Assembly (NCBI GenBank): GCA_031772115.1
Contig: JAPDPK010000054.1
Coordinates: forward strand, 3,410,001-3,474,000
Direction: 5' to 3'
Origin: Heritiera littoralis
Taxonomy: Eukaryota; Streptophyta; Magnoliopsida; Malvales; Malvaceae
DNA: 64,000 nucleotides
The notes under the pieces were generated by a model, which did no database searches, was not told the DNA's origin, and worked only from the letters and a program-made list of their open reading frames with translations. Positions within the stretch are counted from its first letter, which is position 1, and each line of letters opens with the position of its first letter. This document shows, one piece after another, positions 61,135 to 64,000 of the stretch. A program made the position numbers and the translations under genes.

Positions 61135-61648
61135 GGCGCTGCACTGCGAGTTATTTTCCTGGATAAGTTGTGTCATTCTATAAAATAAATGTCACAGTTT
61201 CAAGTTCGGCGAGCGATACTTAGGCCTGATTTGTGTCTTAAATGGCTGATAATTTTTTCCAGATAACAATAAAGCATCTCTTAAACTACTGTGTAGTGGT
61301 TTGGTTGTTAGATAATCATGATATTTTTTAATTACAAAATAACTCTTTTATTATATGCCGACAGCAAATCAGGTAAATGTAGAGCAACATCCAGATGAAA
61401 ACTTAAAAGCTGCTGCTTTGCTAACGAAAGCGTGAATGTGAGAAGACATTAAATGGCATAGAAGAAACCTTCAGTCATAGAGGTTAACGGGGCAAAAAGA
61501 AAATTGCCAATGCAACTATGAAAGTAAGCCCATCAGCGTTGGCAATGAATTGCAGCATAGCAACTAAGGACTTAGTGAAGCCCAATCTGAGTTCGATATT
61601 CTGTTTCCAGGACGCCATCAGCGAGCCCAAACTCCATGACCTGCGACA
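61135..61648. other. flank between the LEW1 pseudogene and the next Copia element
   Basis: It starts with the likely LEW1 3' UTR. On the minus strand, 61484-61648 encodes an uninterrupted tail SLGSLMASWKQNIELRLGF .. LTFIVALAIFFLPR ending in TAA, with a hydrophobic C-terminal stretch. I do not recognise the family. The frame runs into the LTR at 61649, so if real it is a gene fragment cut by the insertion. Confidence 0.35.
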
Positions 61649-61989
61649 TGTTAGAGAACAACAAAGAGAGTCAGGCTGAGGGAGATTTGTTGACAGAGAT
61701 TCATGAGCATTTTGGATTCTTTTGTGGTAACAGAAGCTGAACCAGCTACTGATCCAGATCATCAGCAACTTATACAGAACAGAAGCAAGGAGAAGAAAAC
61801 TTAGCTTAGCTGGATCTCATGTATTCTAATATAGCCAAGTTAGTTAGTTAGTTTGTTAGTTATCATATTAGCAGCTTTAGTTAGTTGGTTATGCCCGTTA
61901 ACTTCTAGCTTGTATATATCTACATAAAGACTGTACATTGAAGATAGATTTTTCCCGATCAATACAATTGATTCTCTCTCAATAATCCA
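61649..61989 (+). repeat. 5' LTR of the right-edge Copia element (341 bp)
   Basis: This starts TGTTAG and ends CA three bases before the PBS. It holds a TTAGTTAGTT-rich segment and TATATATC at about 61915. Confidence 0.65.
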
Positions 61990-62098
61990 ATATGGTATCA
62001 AAGCTGACGTAATTCTTCTCAAAATTCATTCATTTTCTTTCGTTTTCCTTCACTTTCTTGTCAACCAAACAGTTTTCTTGTTGCTTCTTTTAGCCACC

Positions 62099-64000
62099 AT
62101 GGCAACAAAAACGAATCAAGTCAATTCTTCTAGTCTGACAAAAGAAACAGAGCAAGTCAATTCGTCCAGTCCTTTCTTTCTTCATGCCAATGAAAATCCA
62201 ACCCTTGTTCTTGTATCACCTGTGTTGAATGGCTCAAATTACCATTTTTGGTGTAGAGCCATGAAAATGGCGTTGCTTTCAAAAAATAAGTTGAAGTTCG
62301 TTGATGGTAGTATTGAGCCACCAGCAAAGATTGACCCCTTGTATCCAGCCTGGGAAAGGTGCAACACAATAATGTTGTCATGGATAATCAATTCACTCTC
62401 ATCTTCCATAGCTTAGAGCATCATATGGATCGATACTGCTAGAGATGTGTGGCTTGACCTACATGATCAATTTGCACAAGGAGACTCATTCAGAATCTCA
62501 GACTTACAAGAAGAGATATTTTCTTGTCAACAGAAGAATATGTCAGTCACAGATTATTACACTCATCTCAAGACCTTGTGGGATGAGCTCTTGAATCCGA
62601 GGCCCATTGTTTCATGTACTTGTAATCCTCAGTGCACTTGTGAAGCCTCGAGCATTGTAAGAAAGTATCAACAGAGTGATCAGGTGATAAGGTTCTTGAA
62701 GGGTTTAAATGATAACTTTGCAACAGTGAGATCTCAAATTATGTTGATTGATCCTCTTCCCACAATCAACAAAGTATTTGCATTGGTTGTTCAACGAGAA
62801 AGGCTGAACAATGCAATTCTTTCCACACCTCAATCCCTTGATTCTAGTGTGTTCAACGCCAAGATTGTTGCATCAGGAGGAAATCAACCATTTTCTGGTT
62901 TCAAGAAACAACCTTACTTAACAAACAAAAGGAGAATATGTAGCTACTGTGGATATCAAGGCCATGTGGTTGACAAATGTTACAAGAAGTACGGTTACCC
63001 TCTTGGATACAAGCCTAAGGCAAGGCATATGACTATGGTTAATCAAGCTGAGGGAGTTGTCCAAAACAGAGCAAGTATATTGAAGAATGCTCATGATGAA
63101 GTATTCGCTTCTCTCCCTCCCATTGAGATTTCTCAAGGTACTCCTTCTTTTACATAAGAACAGTACAATCAAATTCTAGAAATGCTCAATTCAACCAAAA
63201 TGGTAGCTTCTTCAACATATCATGTTAAGACAATAAATGCTATCTTCACTGCTACACCTGAAACACAAGGTACTCATATTGCAACCTGTTCAATTCATAC
63301 TTGCCCTTACACCTCAGTTTGGATATTTGATAGTGGTGCTACTGACCACATTGTTTGTTCATTTTCTTTGAAACTTATAAGCCAGCTACCAACATACTTG
63401 TCAAGCTCCCAAACAGTAATCATGTATCTGTTAGTCACTTTGGTACAGTTAGGTTTTCAGATTCTTTCATACTTACCAATGTTTTATTTGTTCCCTCATT
63501 TACTTTCAACCTTATATCAATTAGCCAACTCACTAAAAATCTTAACTGCTTAGTCACCTTTCGATATGAAATTTGCATTGTGCAGGACGCAACATGTTGG
63601 AGGATGATTGGTATAGCTAAACAAGTTGCAAGCCTGTACCAGTTAGTTCATCAAGTATCAAATGTAAACAAGTGTTCTGTTAGTAATCCTAGTACCTTAG
63701 ATATCTGGCATTTTCTTTTAGGTCATGCTTCACATCCAAGAATAAAAATTCTTCAAAGCTTAGATTCTTCAATCTCTAGTAATCCAAATGTAATATGTGA
63801 CATTTGTCATTTTGGTAAACAAAGAAGAAAACCATTTCCTGTTAGTACTACTTCCAGCCTTGCTCCTTTTGATCTAGTGCATATGGACATATGGGGTCCT
63901 AATCACATTACTTTTATACATGGTCATAGGTATTTTTTGACAATAGTGGATGACTACAGTTGAGCAACCTGGACATACCTTATGAAAGACAAATATGAAT
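62099..64000 (+). pseudogene. Copia gag, protease and integrase start, disabled
   Basis: The ATG at 62099 sits in an excellent context (GCCACCATGG). Gag follows with VLNGSNYHFWCRAMKMALLS and the zinc knuckle CSYCGYQGHVVDKC (about 62938-62982). Protease has VWIFDSGATDHIV near 63330. The integrase zinc region has LDIWHFLLGHASHPRI..CDICHFGKQ (63700-63825), and the core begins at DLVHMDIWGP..FLTIVDDYS. Breaks: TAG at 62414-62416, TAA at 63155-63157, a frame shift near 63355, and TGA at 63961-63963. The gag type differs from that of the element at 52704, so it is a different Copia lineage. Confidence 0.9.

Larger units (their letters stand above)
61649..64000 (+). mobile_element. Copia-type retrotransposon, 5' part, decayed, continuing past the window
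   Basis: The 5' LTR is inferred as 61649-61989 (341 bp, TGTTAGAG..AATCCA). It is followed by a PBS, TGGTATCAAAGC (61993-62004). The coding region begins at 62099 and runs off the end within integrase. The second LTR and target duplication lie outside, so the LTR bounds rest on the TG..CA ends and PBS spacing. Confidence 0.85.

Overview
This is an AT-rich nuclear segment from a flowering plant, probably a eudicot. The evidence is AT-rich intergenic DNA, short plant-type introns with GT..AG borders, plant gene families, an abundance of Ty1/Copia LTR retrotransposons, and Au-type SINEs. I cannot name the species from sequence alone.

Layout. 1-9.8 kb: gene-poor DNA with SINEs, a foldback MITE, two Helitron-like 3' ends in tandem and a 190-bp direct repeat. 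9.8-17.4 kb: an old minus-strand Copia element whose integrase/RT junction is split by a 2251-bp solo LTR with a CTTGT target duplication. 17.4-20.5 kb: AT-rich tandem repeats of about 523 bp and a small MITE. 20.8-22.6 kb: an intact two-exon polyol/monosaccharide transporter (545 aa), with a relic of its second exon about 0.8 kb downstream. 24.5-40.1 kb: a complete phosphatidylinositol 4-kinase alpha gene on the minus strand. I could reconstruct 26 phase-consistent exons encoding 2009 aa; its introns hold three Au SINEs and a 28-G tract. 43.1-44.0 kb: a single-exon DUF7086-type gene on the minus strand. 47.6 kb: a MED32-like gene with a short, divergent C-terminus. 48.8-50.8 kb: two foldback elements. 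51.6-61.1 kb: a LEW1/NUS1-like cis-prenyltransferase-subunit pseudogene, split by a Copia element (52704-59827). 61.6 kb to the end: the 5' part of another decayed Copia element.

Most striking is the Copia element at 52704-59827. Its two 425-bp LTRs look identical base for base and it has a perfect TAAAC target duplication, so it inserted very recently. Yet its gag-pol carries two single-base deletions, a stop codon and a 546-bp in-frame tandem duplication that copies both the stop and part of the integrase core. Its gag frame has no in-frame ATG. A phase-perfect splice from an ATG inside the 5' LTR to the gag frame would supply one, while the unspliced RNA would make only a four-codon peptide. 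The removed leader contains the primer-binding site and four near-perfect GC-rich hairpins. This suggests splicing that separates Gag mRNA from genomic RNA. The functional reading is inference.

The resident genes are housekeeping in character: PI4P synthesis at the plasma membrane (PI4K alpha), polyol uptake, Mediator, and dolichol synthesis (the dead LEW1 copy). The MED32-LEW1 adjacency matches the order I know from Arabidopsis, so 47.6-61.1 kb looks like a decaying duplicate of a conserved gene pair.
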